Positions 6,782 through 15,173 of a stretch of DNA of 18,266 bases are shown here, in pieces (the stretch's first letter is position 1; each line of letters begins with the position of its first letter). A model generated the notes under the pieces. The model made no database searches and had not been told where the DNA came from. It saw only the letters and a program-made list of their open reading frames with translations. The translations under genes were made by a program, and so were the position numbers. Source of the stretch: Anaerolineaceae bacterium. Its GTDB lineage: Bacteria > Chloroflexota > Anaerolineae > Anaerolineales > Anaerolineaceae. The DNA lies in contig JAQTMA010000067.1 of NCBI GenBank assembly GCA_028714615.1, forward strand, positions 1 to 18,266, in the 5' to 3' direction.

Positions 6782-8035
6782 GTGAACTTACGGGAAGCTC
6801 GGTCACAACAAACCACAACAGAAACAACCCATTACAGCGAAATTGAAGTATCGTTCGTGCTTCCGTGTTTAAATGAAAACGCCACTCTGGCGGCCTGCAT
6901 TAAACAAGCGCAGGCAGTCATTAACCAATTAGGTGTTCCCGGTGAAATCATCGTTGCGGATAACGGTTCCACCGACGGCTCGCAAGCAATCGCCCAACAA
7001 TTGGGGGCAAACGTGGTGGACGTTCCGACGCGAGGATATGGCGCCGCAGTGATCGAGGGGTGCCGGGCAGCTTCTGGACGGTTTATCGTCATGAGCGATT
7101 CGGACTCATCCTATAACTTGTTCGAATCGGTGACCATGCTGGATAAACTGCGCGAAGGGGTAGATGTGGTGGTGGGAACCCGGCTCCACGGGAAAATACT
7201 TCCCGGAGCTATGCCTTGGAAAAACCGTTATTTTGGCAACCCGGCGCTGACCGGCGCCTTGAATCTACTGTTTCGGTCAGGTTTATCCGACGCCCATTGT
7301 GGTTTGCGGGCATTCACCCACAGCGCATTTGAACAGATGGATTTACGGTGTACCGGCATGGAATTCGCCAGCGAAATGGTGGTGAAGGCTACCTTACTGG
7401 GATTGGAGCGGGTAGAAGTACCGGTTACATATTCACCGGATGGGCGCAACCGGTCCCCTCACCTACGGCCCTGGCGAGACGGTTGGCGGCATTTGCGCTT
7501 CCTCTTGCTCTACAGTCCCAGTTTGGTCTATATCATCCCCGGATTGTTGGCGCTCCTCGTAGGCATCGGATTGAACAGCATCCTTAACGTGATCCCCGAG
7601 ACAACTTACCTGACTTTTGGTCGCCTGTTTTTTGGCACACATTGGACGGTTCCAGCTACCCTATCAGCGGCGTTTGGGCTGCAAGGTGTCTTCCTGGGGA
7701 TTATCACGGTCAAGTATTCCGTACAACGCGGATTGTATCCTGAACCAACCTGGTACTCGCGGATTTCAGGGATACTCTCGCTGGAATGGCTACTGGTATT
7801 CGGTCTCCTCCTTGGGCTGGTTGGCGTAGTCATAGAAGCTGGAATCCTTGCGCAATGGATCTCTTCTGGTTTTGGCGAGCTGACTGAAATTAGACTTGCC
7901 CTCTACGGAGCGATGTGGATCTTACTAGGAGCTGAATCTGCCTTTAATAGTTTTGTTTTGGGTTTGTTGACCCACGAAGTCGAGACCCTGCCTTCATCCA
8001 GATGGAATCATGGATACCAACTTGAACGCCGGTAG
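6782..8035 (+). CDS. Membrane-anchored family 2 glycosyltransferase (polyprenyl-phosphate sugar synthase type)
   Basis: A 417-residue GT2 enzyme. Residues 22-235 form the GT-A nucleotide-sugar domain: VSFVLPCLNEN at the start, IIVADNGSTDGS (56-67), and the metal-binding Asp106-Ser-Asp108 in MSDSDSSY. RGYGAAVIEG (84-93) is typical of the dolichyl/undecaprenyl-phosphate mannose or glucose synthase branch. Four hydrophobic segments follow (about 242-266, 289-311, 333-356, 373-396). The predicted reaction is transfer of a sugar from a nucleotide donor to a lipid phosphate at the inner membrane face, supplying a lipid-linked donor. The start is GTG 6782 with a strong GGGAGGAAAAG site just upstream. 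Three glycan-related genes follow closely, including a polytopic GT-C-like protein that could use the lipid-linked sugar. The exact sugar cannot be read from the sequence. Confidence 0.9.
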   Translation: MNLREARSQQTTTETTHYSEIEVSFVLPCLNENATLAACIKQAQAVINQLGVPGEIIVADNGSTDGSQAIAQQLGANVVDVPTRGYGAAVIEGCRAASGRFIVMSDSDSSYNLFESVTMLDKLREGVDVVVGTRLHGKILPGAMPWKNRYFGNPALTGALNLLFRSGLSDAHCGLRAFTHSAFEQMDLRCTGMEFASEMVVKATLLGLERVEVPVTYSPDGRNRSPHLRPWRDGWRHLRFLLLYSPSLVYIIPGLLALLVGIGLNSILNVIPETTYLTFGRLFFGTHWTVPATLSAAFGLQGVFLGIITVKYSVQRGLYPEPTWYSRISGILSLEWLLVFGLLLGLVGVVIEAGILAQWISSGFGELTEIRLALYGAMWILLGAESAFNSFVLGLLTHEVETLPSSRWNHGYQLERR

Positions 8036-8048
8036 GATTAAACAGTAA

Positions 8049-8810
8049 ATGTCGTATTACGAGAAGAGCTTTGGGTGGATCCGGTGCGCATTGAATTATG
8101 GACGCGAGCACGTCGAGGATTATTGTCACCTGGCTGCCCCATATCGAGCTGTATTGGATCTGGGCGCCGGTCCAGGCGCGGATTTGTTATCCGCGCATTC
8201 TGTCTGCCCATCGGCTGCGCTCTATGCGGTAGAACTTAACCAAAGGTCAGCCAGCCAATTAGAACAACTGGGGGTAACCGTTTTTCCACTTAACCTGGAA
8301 TGCGAGTCGATTCCATTGCTAGACCGCAGCGTTGACCTGGTGATCGCCAACCAGGTACTGGAGCACCTCAAGGATCTCTATTGGGTATTTCATGAGGTCA
8401 CACGTCTACTCCCGGTGGGTGGCAAGCTCATTATTGGCATCCCGAACCTGGCTTCTCTGCATAATCGCATCTTGTTAGCTCTCGGTCAACAACCCACCAG
8501 CCTCAAAACCAATTCAGCTCACGTGCGCGGATTTACCCGCGGAGATTTCCTCCTGTTTCTGAATGAGGTGTTCCCAGGGGGGTACAAGTTGCGGAGTTTT
8601 CGGGGAGCGAATTTTTATCCATTTCCGCCTTTTATCGCCCGCCAGTTAGCAAGGATCTTTCCATCCCTGGCATGGGGTATGTTCTTTTTCCTCGAGAAAC
8701 GGTGTGAATACCATCGGGAGTTTATCGATGCACCCGTTATCCAACAATTAGAGACCAACTACTTTACAGGCGGCTATGAAGATCGCGCTGGTACACGACT
8801 TCCTCTTTGA
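8049..8810 (+). CDS. Class I SAM-dependent methyltransferase
   Basis: A 253-residue methyltransferase with the Rossmann-like fold of class I enzymes. Motif I is VLDLGAGPGAD (35-45), the acidic ribose-binding residue is Glu62 at the end of beta 2 (LYAVELN), and the post-motif VDLVIANQVLEHLKD matches the methyltransf_11 pattern. The section IGIPNLASLHNR after the core is common among methyltransferases in polysaccharide and glycolipid clusters, so a sugar or lipid-linked acceptor is a reasonable guess. It lies 13 bases after the GT2 gene, and its last 35 bases overlap the start of the GT4 gene, so coupled translation is likely. The Shine-Dalgarno is weak (AGGAT at 8034, about 10 bases before ATG). 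The substrate is unknown. Confidence 0.88.
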   Translation: MSYYEKSFGWIRCALNYGREHVEDYCHLAAPYRAVLDLGAGPGADLLSAHSVCPSAALYAVELNQRSASQLEQLGVTVFPLNLECESIPLLDRSVDLVIANQVLEHLKDLYWVFHEVTRLLPVGGKLIIGIPNLASLHNRILLALGQQPTSLKTNSAHVRGFTRGDFLLFLNEVFPGGYKLRSFRGANFYPFPPFIARQLARIFPSLAWGMFFFLEKRCEYHREFIDAPVIQQLETNYFTGGYEDRAGTRLPL

Positions 8811-9963
8811 GTATGCCGGTTCTGAACGCGTTGTAGAGCAAATTTTACGCGTCTTTCCTCAGGCTGATTTGTTTACCCTGTTCGATTTTCTTGCACCTGA
8901 GCGCCGGTTTGGAATCGGCCGCAGACGGGTGCGGACAACCTTCATGCAATCCTTCTCCTTTCTCAAACGCAACCCCGCTGGTTGGCTCCCCCTTGTCGTG
9001 CCACTGATGCCCCTGGCGATGAAGCGATTGGACCTGAGTGGGTATGACCTGGTTCTTTCCAGTTCTCACTCCTTTGCCAAAGGGGTGCGCACGGCGCCGC
9101 AACAACTGCATATCTCGTATGTCCATGCAGCCATGCGATTTGCATGGGAACGGCAGGCAGATTATCTACACACGGGGATTCAAGCACACTGGCCGGTTAG
9201 GTGGATCACGCGGGGTTTGTTATCTTCTTTACGCTCGTGGGATGCACGTACCGTACAAGGGGTGAACCATTTTATTGCCAATTCACAATACATCTCCCGC
9301 TGTATCCAGAAAAACTACCACCGTGACTCCCGGGTAGTCTACCCACCCGTAGACCTGAGCGGGTTCGACTTGTGTGAAGCAAAAGATGAGTATTACCTGG
9401 TGATCTCACGGCTGGTACCTTACAAACGCGTCGACCTCATCGTTCAAGCGTTTACTCACCTACCAGGCCGGCGGTTGGTTGTAATCGGGGGCGGACCAGA
9501 GCTGGGTCGTCTGCGCCAAATGGCTGGGCAGAACGTGCAGTTTCTTGGCTACCAGGAACCATCAGCTTTGCAGAGAATTACACAACATGCGCGCGCATTG
9601 GTAATCGCTGCTGTTGAAGATTTTGGCATCGCTCCAGTTGAAGCGCAGGCTTGCGGCACTCCGGTGATTGCCCTCCGGCAGGGAGGAGCAGCCGAAACGG
9701 TGATCGGACTGGACCATTTACGGCCCACTGGGCTTTTTTACAACGACCAGGATGTCGCATCGATCCGGGCCGCAATAATTGATTTTGAGAAGGTGAAGGA
9801 TCAAATCTCACCACTCGATTGTCGCAAGAATGCCTTGCATTATTCTCCAGCCAGGTTCCGCCAAGAATACTGTGACATTGTGACAGGCGAATGGACCGCT
9901 TCTCACGCGGGTTTGTTTCCCTGGCCAATTCAACCTGAGATACGAGAGGAATCGTATGGCTAA
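8776..9963 (+). CDS. Family 4 glycosyltransferase (GT-B fold, WbaZ-like)
   Basis: A 395-residue retaining glycosyltransferase of family GT4. The N-terminal acceptor domain begins MKIALVHDFLFEYAGSERV, with the usual glycine/serine loop near 15-17. The C-terminal donor domain starts near 205 (YYLVISRLVPYKRVDL) and holds VVIGGGPE (235-242) and the E-x7-E motif Glu281/Glu289 in EDFGIAPVEAQACGTPVIA, which contacts the nucleotide sugar. The N-terminal half resembles the mannosyltransferase group typified by WbaZ. It probably adds a hexose to a lipid-linked glycan in the cytoplasm. ATG 8776 lies within the methyltransferase frame, and the stop overlaps the next gene by 8 bases. It has no membrane helices. 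Donor and linkage are not predictable here. Confidence 0.92.
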   Translation: MKIALVHDFLFEYAGSERVVEQILRVFPQADLFTLFDFLAPERRFGIGRRRVRTTFMQSFSFLKRNPAGWLPLVVPLMPLAMKRLDLSGYDLVLSSSHSFAKGVRTAPQQLHISYVHAAMRFAWERQADYLHTGIQAHWPVRWITRGLLSSLRSWDARTVQGVNHFIANSQYISRCIQKNYHRDSRVVYPPVDLSGFDLCEAKDEYYLVISRLVPYKRVDLIVQAFTHLPGRRLVVIGGGPELGRLRQMAGQNVQFLGYQEPSALQRITQHARALVIAAVEDFGIAPVEAQACGTPVIALRQGGAAETVIGLDHLRPTGLFYNDQDVASIRAAIIDFEKVKDQISPLDCRKNALHYSPARFRQEYCDIVTGEWTASHAGLFPWPIQPEIREESYG

Positions 9964-11560
9964 TAGTGGCGCAGAGCAATCAGTTCGAGGGATTCGCACC
10001 GGATTTTCTGCAGTCGTAATCCGGTTGGGGCATTTCTCCGAACGGGGGTGGCTGCCTACCCTGGTTGGTTTTTTAGCGCTCACGGGGATCCTGATCCAAA
10101 GGACGGTCTCGACCCTGTCGAATCATTTAGCGCCACCCGGAGCAGATCCGGGCAACTGGCTTTCGCTAGCCTGGTCGATCACCGGCGATGGCTCTCGCCT
10201 GGCTCCATGGTCTTACCCCCCGTTTTCATTCGTTCTTTTGCGTGGTCTACTGATTGCTTATGATCCGCTCGTTGCCATCCGGATATTCGGGGTATTTGCC
10301 TGGGTGGCGCTTAGTGCAGCCGTGTGGGTGGTGTTGCTACGCGCCTTCCCCCATTTACCGGCGTTATTCTTGTTTGGATTGGTACTTTTCTTCTCACTGG
10401 CTGGTTACAACCCAGAGATATTTGCCTGGGGAGGATATACACAAATGATCGGGTTAGCCCAACTGGTCATTGCTATTCCAGGGTTGGAAACCTGGTTATC
10501 TACCGGCCGTTGGAGAGATGGTATCGTCGCGATCGGATTCTCGCTGGGCGTTATCTACACCCATCATCTGGTAGCAGCTATGCTGCCGGTGTTTTGGCTG
10601 ATCCTTTTCTGCTGGCTCCTGATTCATGAACCGGAACAGAGGCGCATAATCACTTCCCGGTTTCTCACCGCAGGAGGTCTGGTACTCATCTTTGCCATCC
10701 CGGCCATCCCCATCTATTGGAATTACATGCGTTTGTTAGCCCATACCCCATTGAATGCAAACGGTTACTCATGGGCGAATATACCGGATTTATTTACTTA
10801 TATCTTCCGTCACCTGCAGCCTCTCTGGTTGACCCTGGTCTTCCTATCCCTTTTGGCTCCTTTGGCCTTTCGCCGAAACCGCATTTCCGCGACAGCATTC
10901 GCCTTCACCTGGGGGGTGCTGGCAATGTTCCTGGTTTTTTGGGAGGTGCGTCTGCTGCATTTTCTATTTGTGGGCATCGTTTTCGGATTGGGAATATTCT
11001 TCGATCGCGCCTGGATGCAGCCATCCACCCCGGCATTTAACCGCGCCCGCCGGGTTTTGCTTAGCCTGAGCCTGATTGCCGTGCTGTTCAGTATGCTCCC
11101 CCAGGGGCAAAAGGAATTCAGCCAAGCGATACAGTACTATCAGGTAGCCGAAAATGATATTCTCCCAGCGTTAACATGGCTGGGCGAGAATACCCAACGG
11201 ACGGACCGTGTTGCGGTTTCACCTTCACCGCCACCAGGTTTGTTAGGCTGGTGGGTCGAAGGGTTGGCGCGACGTCCTGCCTTTTATACGGCAAACTTAC
11301 GCTGGTTGGCCTTTGAGGGGGAGCGCCAGGATGCTACCATTGCCAACCGCATCTTCGATCCAGCTACTTCTGCCAAACAAGTTATGGACATGCTGGCTGA
11401 AAACCAGATCCGCTGGGTTTGGATCGATAAATCTGCGAGGCCGCTCCCCTTATACCCGCTTATCCAACAGAGTCTGTTGCAACCGGCGTACGAGGATAAG
11501 CGCGTGCTGATCTTACATGTGGAACCCGGGCCAACCAGTAATGCACCGGACCTACAGTGA
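9956..11560 (+). CDS. Polytopic membrane protein, GT-C-like (probable lipid-sugar-dependent glycosyltransferase)
   Basis: A 534-residue integral membrane protein with about ten hydrophobic helices over residues 30-385, then a soluble C-terminal domain of about 140 residues, predicted to lie outside. The first long loop, after helix 1, carries HLAPPGADPGNW; GT-C enzymes place an acidic catalytic/metal site in this loop, and Asp there is a candidate. The C-terminal part (LPALTWLGENTQRTDRVAV..., then RWVWIDKSARP) resembles the tail of other uncharacterised bacterial GT-C-like proteins. It starts 8 bases inside the GT4 gene, after an AGAGGAATCGT ribosome-binding region. In context it could take the lipid-phosphate sugar made by the GT2 enzyme and transfer it on the outer face. 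The GT-C assignment rests on topology and context, not on a clear diagnostic motif. Confidence 0.65.
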   Translation: MANSGAEQSVRGIRTGFSAVVIRLGHFSERGWLPTLVGFLALTGILIQRTVSTLSNHLAPPGADPGNWLSLAWSITGDGSRLAPWSYPPFSFVLLRGLLIAYDPLVAIRIFGVFAWVALSAAVWVVLLRAFPHLPALFLFGLVLFFSLAGYNPEIFAWGGYTQMIGLAQLVIAIPGLETWLSTGRWRDGIVAIGFSLGVIYTHHLVAAMLPVFWLILFCWLLIHEPEQRRIITSRFLTAGGLVLIFAIPAIPIYWNYMRLLAHTPLNANGYSWANIPDLFTYIFRHLQPLWLTLVFLSLLAPLAFRRNRISATAFAFTWGVLAMFLVFWEVRLLHFLFVGIVFGLGIFFDRAWMQPSTPAFNRARRVLLSLSLIAVLFSMLPQGQKEFSQAIQYYQVAENDILPALTWLGENTQRTDRVAVSPSPPPGLLGWWVEGLARRPAFYTANLRWLAFEGERQDATIANRIFDPATSAKQVMDMLAENQIRWVWIDKSARPLPLYPLIQQSLLQPAYEDKRVLILHVEPGPTSNAPDLQ

Positions 11561-11568
11561 AGATGGCT

Positions 11569-11583
11569 CAACCAGGATGGTTG
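11569..11583. terminator. Short hairpin between convergent genes (weak candidate terminator)
   Basis: CAACCA-GGA-TGGTTG is a perfect 6-pair hairpin filling the 23-base gap between the GT-C-like gene and the converging small membrane protein gene, directly abutting the latter's stop codon. It has no T-tract, so termination there is uncertain. Confidence 0.25.
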
Positions 11584-11991
11584 TTAGAATTCGAAGTCCG
11601 GCCAGTGAAACAGGAGCACGGATACCAGGATCGCAGCGTTGATCAGAAGGCCAACAGCTCCCTTCGCATCCAGGTGCTGCGCCAATCCATCCCAGAAAAG
11701 GATGAATAGCAGTGATGAAAATACGGCCGATCCGGCTACCGCAAACCGCCACCAGGATTGCTCCGCGAGTATTCCTATCCCACTGGTAATGAGGCCAATA
11801 GCCGCAAGCAGGAGCATGATACTTGCCAGAGTTCTGTTTACTCCTCCAGTGAATAGCTTTGAAAGTGCCCACGAGCCATCAGGCCAAAGCATTCCGGGTT
11901 GTAACTCAAAATACCTGGCAGATTGCCCGAAGTATAAAATATGGACCAACCCGTGTAGGATGATGAATAGGCCGAATAGAATTTTAATCAT
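11584..11991 (-). CDS. Small four-helix membrane protein, unknown function
   Basis: A 135-residue hydrophobic protein on the minus strand with four predicted membrane helices: about 1-21 (MIKILFGLFIILHGLVHILYF), 50-71, 76-97 and 103-126. The only notable polar residues in the first helix are the two histidines of HGLVH. The start is the ATG whose first base is 11991, preceded by AGGAGA about 9 bases upstream on that strand; the longer frame from 12060 adds 23 polar residues with no ribosome-binding site. It converges on the glycan operon and diverges from the ABC transporter operon, so it seems to be a separate unit with its own promoter in the 264-base intergenic region. I do not recognise a characterised family. 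Confidence 0.65.
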   Translation of the reverse strand: MIKILFGLFIILHGLVHILYFGQSARYFELQPGMLWPDGSWALSKLFTGGVNRTLASIMLLLAAIGLITSGIGILAEQSWWRFAVAGSAVFSSLLFILFWDGLAQHLDAKGAVGLLINAAILVSVLLFHWPDFEF

Positions 11992-12255
11992 TGGAGGGCT
12001 CTCCTGAGAGGGATGGAAGATGGCGCTGTCTGGTTGCGAGTGAGCAATCTTGGGTAACATCCTGATTCTATATCTATATTCTCTTTACAGGGAAGGATAT
12101 TTGGTCGATAATATCAAAGTCCGATACAGGAGTGTCAGTTAGAAAAAGGAGGGAACCCAACGCCGCAACCAAGATTACTCTAAAACCATTCGGAATTCAT
12201 TAACTGAAAATATAACCATCATTCATAAGCTAGTTTCGCAAGAGGGAGCGAAGAG
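11992..12255. promoter_or_regulatory. Divergent intergenic region with weak promoter and operator candidates
   Basis: No coding region is supported in these 264 bases, which must hold the promoters of the minus-strand membrane protein and the plus-strand ABC operon. For the ABC operon, TATAAC at 12211-12216 is a -10 candidate (5 of 6) with no convincing -35. The AT-rich stretch near 12066-12081 could hold a -10 for the opposite gene. An inverted repeat GATATT-N8-AATATC (12096-12101 with 12110-12115) could be an operator. GGAGG near 12148 is not followed by a start codon. The real ribosome-binding site of the lipoprotein gene is GGGAG at 12244-12248. Confidence 0.3.
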
Positions 12256-13392
12256 ATGAAAAAAAGCTGGTTCTCAGGTTTCATAATTTTGATGATTCTG
12301 GCATTTGTTCTTAGCGCATGTTCGCCTGCAGCTACCCAAGCGCCCACCACGGCGCCGGCCGCGTCAGGTGGCGCAATGGATACCCTGATCGCTGCTGCCA
12401 AGCAGGAAGGTCAGCTTACTACGATCGCATTGCCCCATGACTGGTGCGATTATGCCGATGTGATCAACGGATTCAAGCAAAAGTACGGTTTGACCGTAAA
12501 TGAACTCAACCCCGACGCCGGCTCCGGCGATGAGATTGAAGCCATCAAAGCCAACAAAGATAATAAAGGCCCCCAGGCTCCAGATGTAATCGACGTTGGT
12601 TACAACTTCAGTACGACCGTCATGGACGAAAAGTTGGTCCAACCCTACAAAGTCTCCACCTGGGATTCGATCCCCAATGATGTCAAGGATCCGGCTGGTA
12701 ATTGGTATGGCGACTACTACGGCGTTCTTGCCTTCGAAATCAATTCAACTGCTGTTAAGAACGTTCCCCAGGACTTCCCTGACCTGCTCAAGGCTGATTA
12801 CAAAGGCCAGGTTGCCCTCTCCGGAGATCCACGCGTATCCACCCAGGCCATTTACAGCGTCATGGCAGCTTCCCTGGCAAATGGCGGCACGTTGGATGAT
12901 ATCAAGCCTGGGCTGGACTTCTTCAAGAAATTGAACGATGCAGGGAACTTCGTCCCGGTCATCGCGAAACAGGCGACCGTTGCAAACGGCGAAACCCCGG
13001 TCATCATGCGCTGGGACTATAATGCCCTGGCGGATAAGAAAACCCTGGCCGGAAATCCGGAAATCACCGTGGTCATCCCCAAATCTGCTGCGATTGCCGG
13101 GGTGTACATCCAGGCCATCAGCGCGTATGCACCTCATCCCAATGCGGCTAAGCTTTGGATGGAATACTTGTATTCTGACGAAGGCCAACTGTTCTGGCTA
13201 AAAGGTGGCTGTCATCCCATTCGCTATAATGACCTGGTCAGCAAGAATGCCATCCCTGCTGATTTGGCTGCAAACCTGCCTCCGGCAGAGAACTACGCTA
13301 AGGCGGTCTTCCCAACCCTCGATCAGATCAAAAACGCCACAACATTCATTGCCGATAACTGGGACAAAGTTGTCGGAGCTACAGTAAAATAG
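12256..13392 (+). CDS. ABC importer substrate-binding lipoprotein (Fe3+/polyamine/phosphonate/thiamine class)
   Basis: A 378-residue extracytoplasmic solute-binding protein. It has a lipoprotein signal (positive MKK, hydrophobic 8-19, lipobox Leu-Ser-Ala-Cys22), an Ala/Thr/Pro linker to about residue 40, and a type II periplasmic-binding fold starting DTLIAAAKQEGQLTTIA, an opening common in AfuA/FbpA-like and PotD-like proteins. PDVIDVGYNFS (residues about 112-122), WYGDYYGVLAFEINS and VIMRWDYNALADK fit the ligand-cleft strands of that group. Besides the lipid-bearing cysteine it has only Cys64 and Cys319, a candidate disulfide. The Tyr pair typical of ferric-iron proteins is not obvious, and a clear polyamine-binding set is not either, so the substrate is open. 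It is the first gene of a four-gene operon with two permeases and an ATPase. Start ATG 12256 has GGGAG 7 bases upstream. Confidence 0.9.
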   Translation: MKKSWFSGFIILMILAFVLSACSPAATQAPTTAPAASGGAMDTLIAAAKQEGQLTTIALPHDWCDYADVINGFKQKYGLTVNELNPDAGSGDEIEAIKANKDNKGPQAPDVIDVGYNFSTTVMDEKLVQPYKVSTWDSIPNDVKDPAGNWYGDYYGVLAFEINSTAVKNVPQDFPDLLKADYKGQVALSGDPRVSTQAIYSVMAASLANGGTLDDIKPGLDFFKKLNDAGNFVPVIAKQATVANGETPVIMRWDYNALADKKTLAGNPEITVVIPKSAAIAGVYIQAISAYAPHPNAAKLWMEYLYSDEGQLFWLKGGCHPIRYNDLVSKNAIPADLAANLPPAENYAKAVFPTLDQIKNATTFIADNWDKVVGATVK

Positions 13393-13396
13393 TCGC

Positions 13397-14365
13397 GTGG
13401 ATCCGCTTACACCCGACGTTTCGCAACAACCGAAGCGTGTTCCAGGGACGTTCGCCCCTGGAACACGCACTAATCAGGTCCTACCTGATGTCGCCGCTCC
13501 GGTCCGCCGTCCATTTGGCTTGAAATTGAACTGGACCTGGTTGGGGGTAGCGCCGTTCTTCTTATTCGCGGCGCTGTTTATGCTTCTTCCATCGCTTTCC
13601 CTATTCGTAGGCAGCTTCCAAGATTCACACGGTCAATTCACGCTATCTAATTTTGCCGGATTATTCACCCCGTCGATCCTGAGCGCGTACTGGATTACCA
13701 TTCGAATTTCGGTGACCACTGCCTTGATCGGCGGATTATTCGGTTTCTTCCTGGCTTATGCTGTCATTCTGGGAGGTTTGCCAACCGGGGTGCGGACGGC
13801 ATTGCTGACCTTCTCTGGAGTCGCTTCGAATTTCGCGGGCGTACCCCTGGCGTTTGCATTTATCTTCTCCCTGGGGCGACTTGGCCTGGTCACCGTTGCC
13901 TTGAAAGAGATATTCAACGTAGATATCTACGGGGCCGGGTTCAACCTGTATAGTTTTTGGGGGTTGACCCTCACCTATTTGTACTTCCAATTCCCGCTTA
14001 TGGTACTGATCATCACGCCGGCGCTTGAAGGATTGAGGCGCGAATGGCGTGAAGCCGCCGAGAACCTGGGCGCGAATACCTTCCAATACTGGTGGTTTGT
14101 TGCCTTACCCGTTTTGCTGCCCTCCTTACTCGGTACGATGATCCTGCTCTTTGGCAATGCCTTTGGCGCATATGCAACCGCCCTTTCTCTCACAGGCGGC
14201 ATGATTAACCTGGTGACCATATTAATCGGATCGCAAATCAAAGGAGACGTCCTCCATAACGTCGGCCTGGGTTATGCCCTGGCGTTCGGCATGGTAGTTG
14301 TGATGGCTTTCAGTATGGCCGGATATTATATCTTGCGCCGCCGAAGTGAAAGGTGGTTGCGATGA
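13397..14365 (+). CDS. ABC transporter permease (first of two)
   Basis: An inner-membrane permease of the binding-protein-dependent importer family (MetI-like domain), 322 residues in the longest form. It has about six membrane helices (first about 47-72) and the cytoplasmic EAA loop REAAENLGANTFQYWWFVALP (about 218-238) that docks the ATPase. The start is uncertain. GTG 13397, 4 bases after the lipoprotein stop, has no Shine-Dalgarno; residues 1-40 are polar, lie under two perfect RNA hairpins and have no in-frame ATG. TTG 13520, 13526 or 13538 would give a family-typical short tail before helix 1 but also lack a good site. The stop overlaps the next gene's ATG (ATGA). It pairs with the second permease to form the heterodimeric channel. 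Confidence 0.9.
   Translation: MDPLTPDVSQQPKRVPGTFAPGTRTNQVLPDVAAPVRRPFGLKLNWTWLGVAPFFLFAALFMLLPSLSLFVGSFQDSHGQFTLSNFAGLFTPSILSAYWITIRISVTTALIGGLFGFFLAYAVILGGLPTGVRTALLTFSGVASNFAGVPLAFAFIFSLGRLGLVTVALKEIFNVDIYGAGFNLYSFWGLTLTYLYFQFPLMVLIITPALEGLRREWREAAENLGANTFQYWWFVALPVLLPSLLGTMILLFGNAFGAYATALSLTGGMINLVTILIGSQIKGDVLHNVGLGYALAFGMVVVMAFSMAGYYILRRRSERWLR
13435..13468 (+). repeat. Perfect 13-bp stem-loop at the lipoprotein-permease junction
   Basis: GCGTGTTCCAGGG (13435-13447) and CCCTGGAACACGC (13456-13468) are exact reverse complements around the 8-base loop ACGTTCGC. It begins 43 bases after the lipoprotein stop. No T-run follows, so it is not an intrinsic terminator. By analogy with intercistronic stem-loops after other substrate-binding protein genes, it may block 3' exonucleases and raise lipoprotein mRNA over permease mRNA; that role is inferred. 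Confidence 0.7.
13473..13489 (+). repeat. Second perfect 7-bp stem-loop, 4 bases after the first
   Basis: ATCAGGT-CCT-ACCTGAT forms an exact seven-pair stem with a three-base loop, separated from the preceding 13-pair hairpin by only four bases. It is followed by GC-rich sequence and not by a T-run. The two hairpins together suggest a designed RNA element and not chance complementarity. Confidence 0.5.
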
Positions 14366-15159
14366 AGCGCAGCCGGATTTGGAGTTGGATCACGATTATC
14401 CTGGGGATTGCTTATTTTCTAATCCCCCTGATTGCTACACTTCTATTTTCTCTGAAAGCCAAAAAAGACGAAATCAGTTTATTAGCGTATCAGCAGGTTA
14501 TTTCAGACCCTGGGTTTGTCCACTCGTTCACCTTTTCTCTCGAGATGGCGGTTATCACCATCCTTGTTAGCATCTTTCTTATCGTTCCTACCGCCTATTG
14601 GGTCCGCTTGCGGTTGCCGAAGCTGCGTCCGGTGGTGGAATTCGTCACACTGATGCCATTTGTCATCCCGGCGATTGTCCTGGTTTTCGGCATGTTACGT
14701 GTTTATTCTGGGGCTCCGTTCCACCTGACCAACTCACCAATTGGCACCGATGTACTCCTGGTGGCCGGGTATATGGTGCTCGCACTTCCATACATGTATC
14801 GCGCAGTCGATACCGGTTTGCAAGCCATCGACGTACGCTCGTTGACGGAGGCGGCTCAAAGCTTGGGCGCCAATTGGGGCACCATCCTCCTGCGGGTGAT
14901 CTTCCCCAACCTGCGTGCAGCTCTATTAAGTGGCGCCTTCCTTACCCTGGCAACCGTCGTCGGTGAGTTCACCATAGCCAGTTTCCTGGTTGGGCTAAAT
15001 GCTTTTGGACCGTATATGTCTCAGATTGGCCAGAATCGTGCCTACCAGGCGTCTTCATTGGCAATCATCAGTTTTCTGCTCACATGGTTGGCCATGGGTT
15101 TGATCCAGGTGATCAGCCGTGGCAACCGAGGGCAGACACAATTGGCAGGAGCACGTTAA
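14362..15159 (+). CDS. ABC transporter permease (second of two)
   Basis: A 265-residue MetI-like inner-membrane permease, with about six membrane helices, starting with a helix at about residues 9-32 after the basic MKRSRIW. The EAA loop is TEAAQSLGANWGTILLRVIFP (about 162-182). ATG 14362 is chosen because it forms an ATGA overlap with the stop of the first permease and has AGGTGG 6 bases upstream; GTG 14353 would add only three residues. The tail WLAMGLIQVISRGNRGQ is basic and cytoplasmic. It should pair with the first permease and be driven by the ATPase that follows 14 bases later. Confidence 0.93.
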   Translation: MKRSRIWSWITIILGIAYFLIPLIATLLFSLKAKKDEISLLAYQQVISDPGFVHSFTFSLEMAVITILVSIFLIVPTAYWVRLRLPKLRPVVEFVTLMPFVIPAIVLVFGMLRVYSGAPFHLTNSPIGTDVLLVAGYMVLALPYMYRAVDTGLQAIDVRSLTEAAQSLGANWGTILLRVIFPNLRAALLSGAFLTLATVVGEFTIASFLVGLNAFGPYMSQIGQNRAYQASSLAIISFLLTWLAMGLIQVISRGNRGQTQLAGAR

Positions 15160-15173
15160 GCGGACTCAATCCT

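Noticed and set aside
12121..12250. A short gene after GGAGG near 12148
   Set aside because: No start codon follows at a usable distance, and no frame with coding character is seen.
13435..13489. Tandem hairpins as intrinsic terminators
   Set aside because: Neither stem is followed by a T-run, and the downstream permease and ATPase genes belong to the same transporter.
15084..15173. Upstream extension of the ABC ATPase gene
   Set aside because: The 30 extra residues are read from the second permease gene in another frame; family members start at MAFLTLTNISKKY-like sequence.
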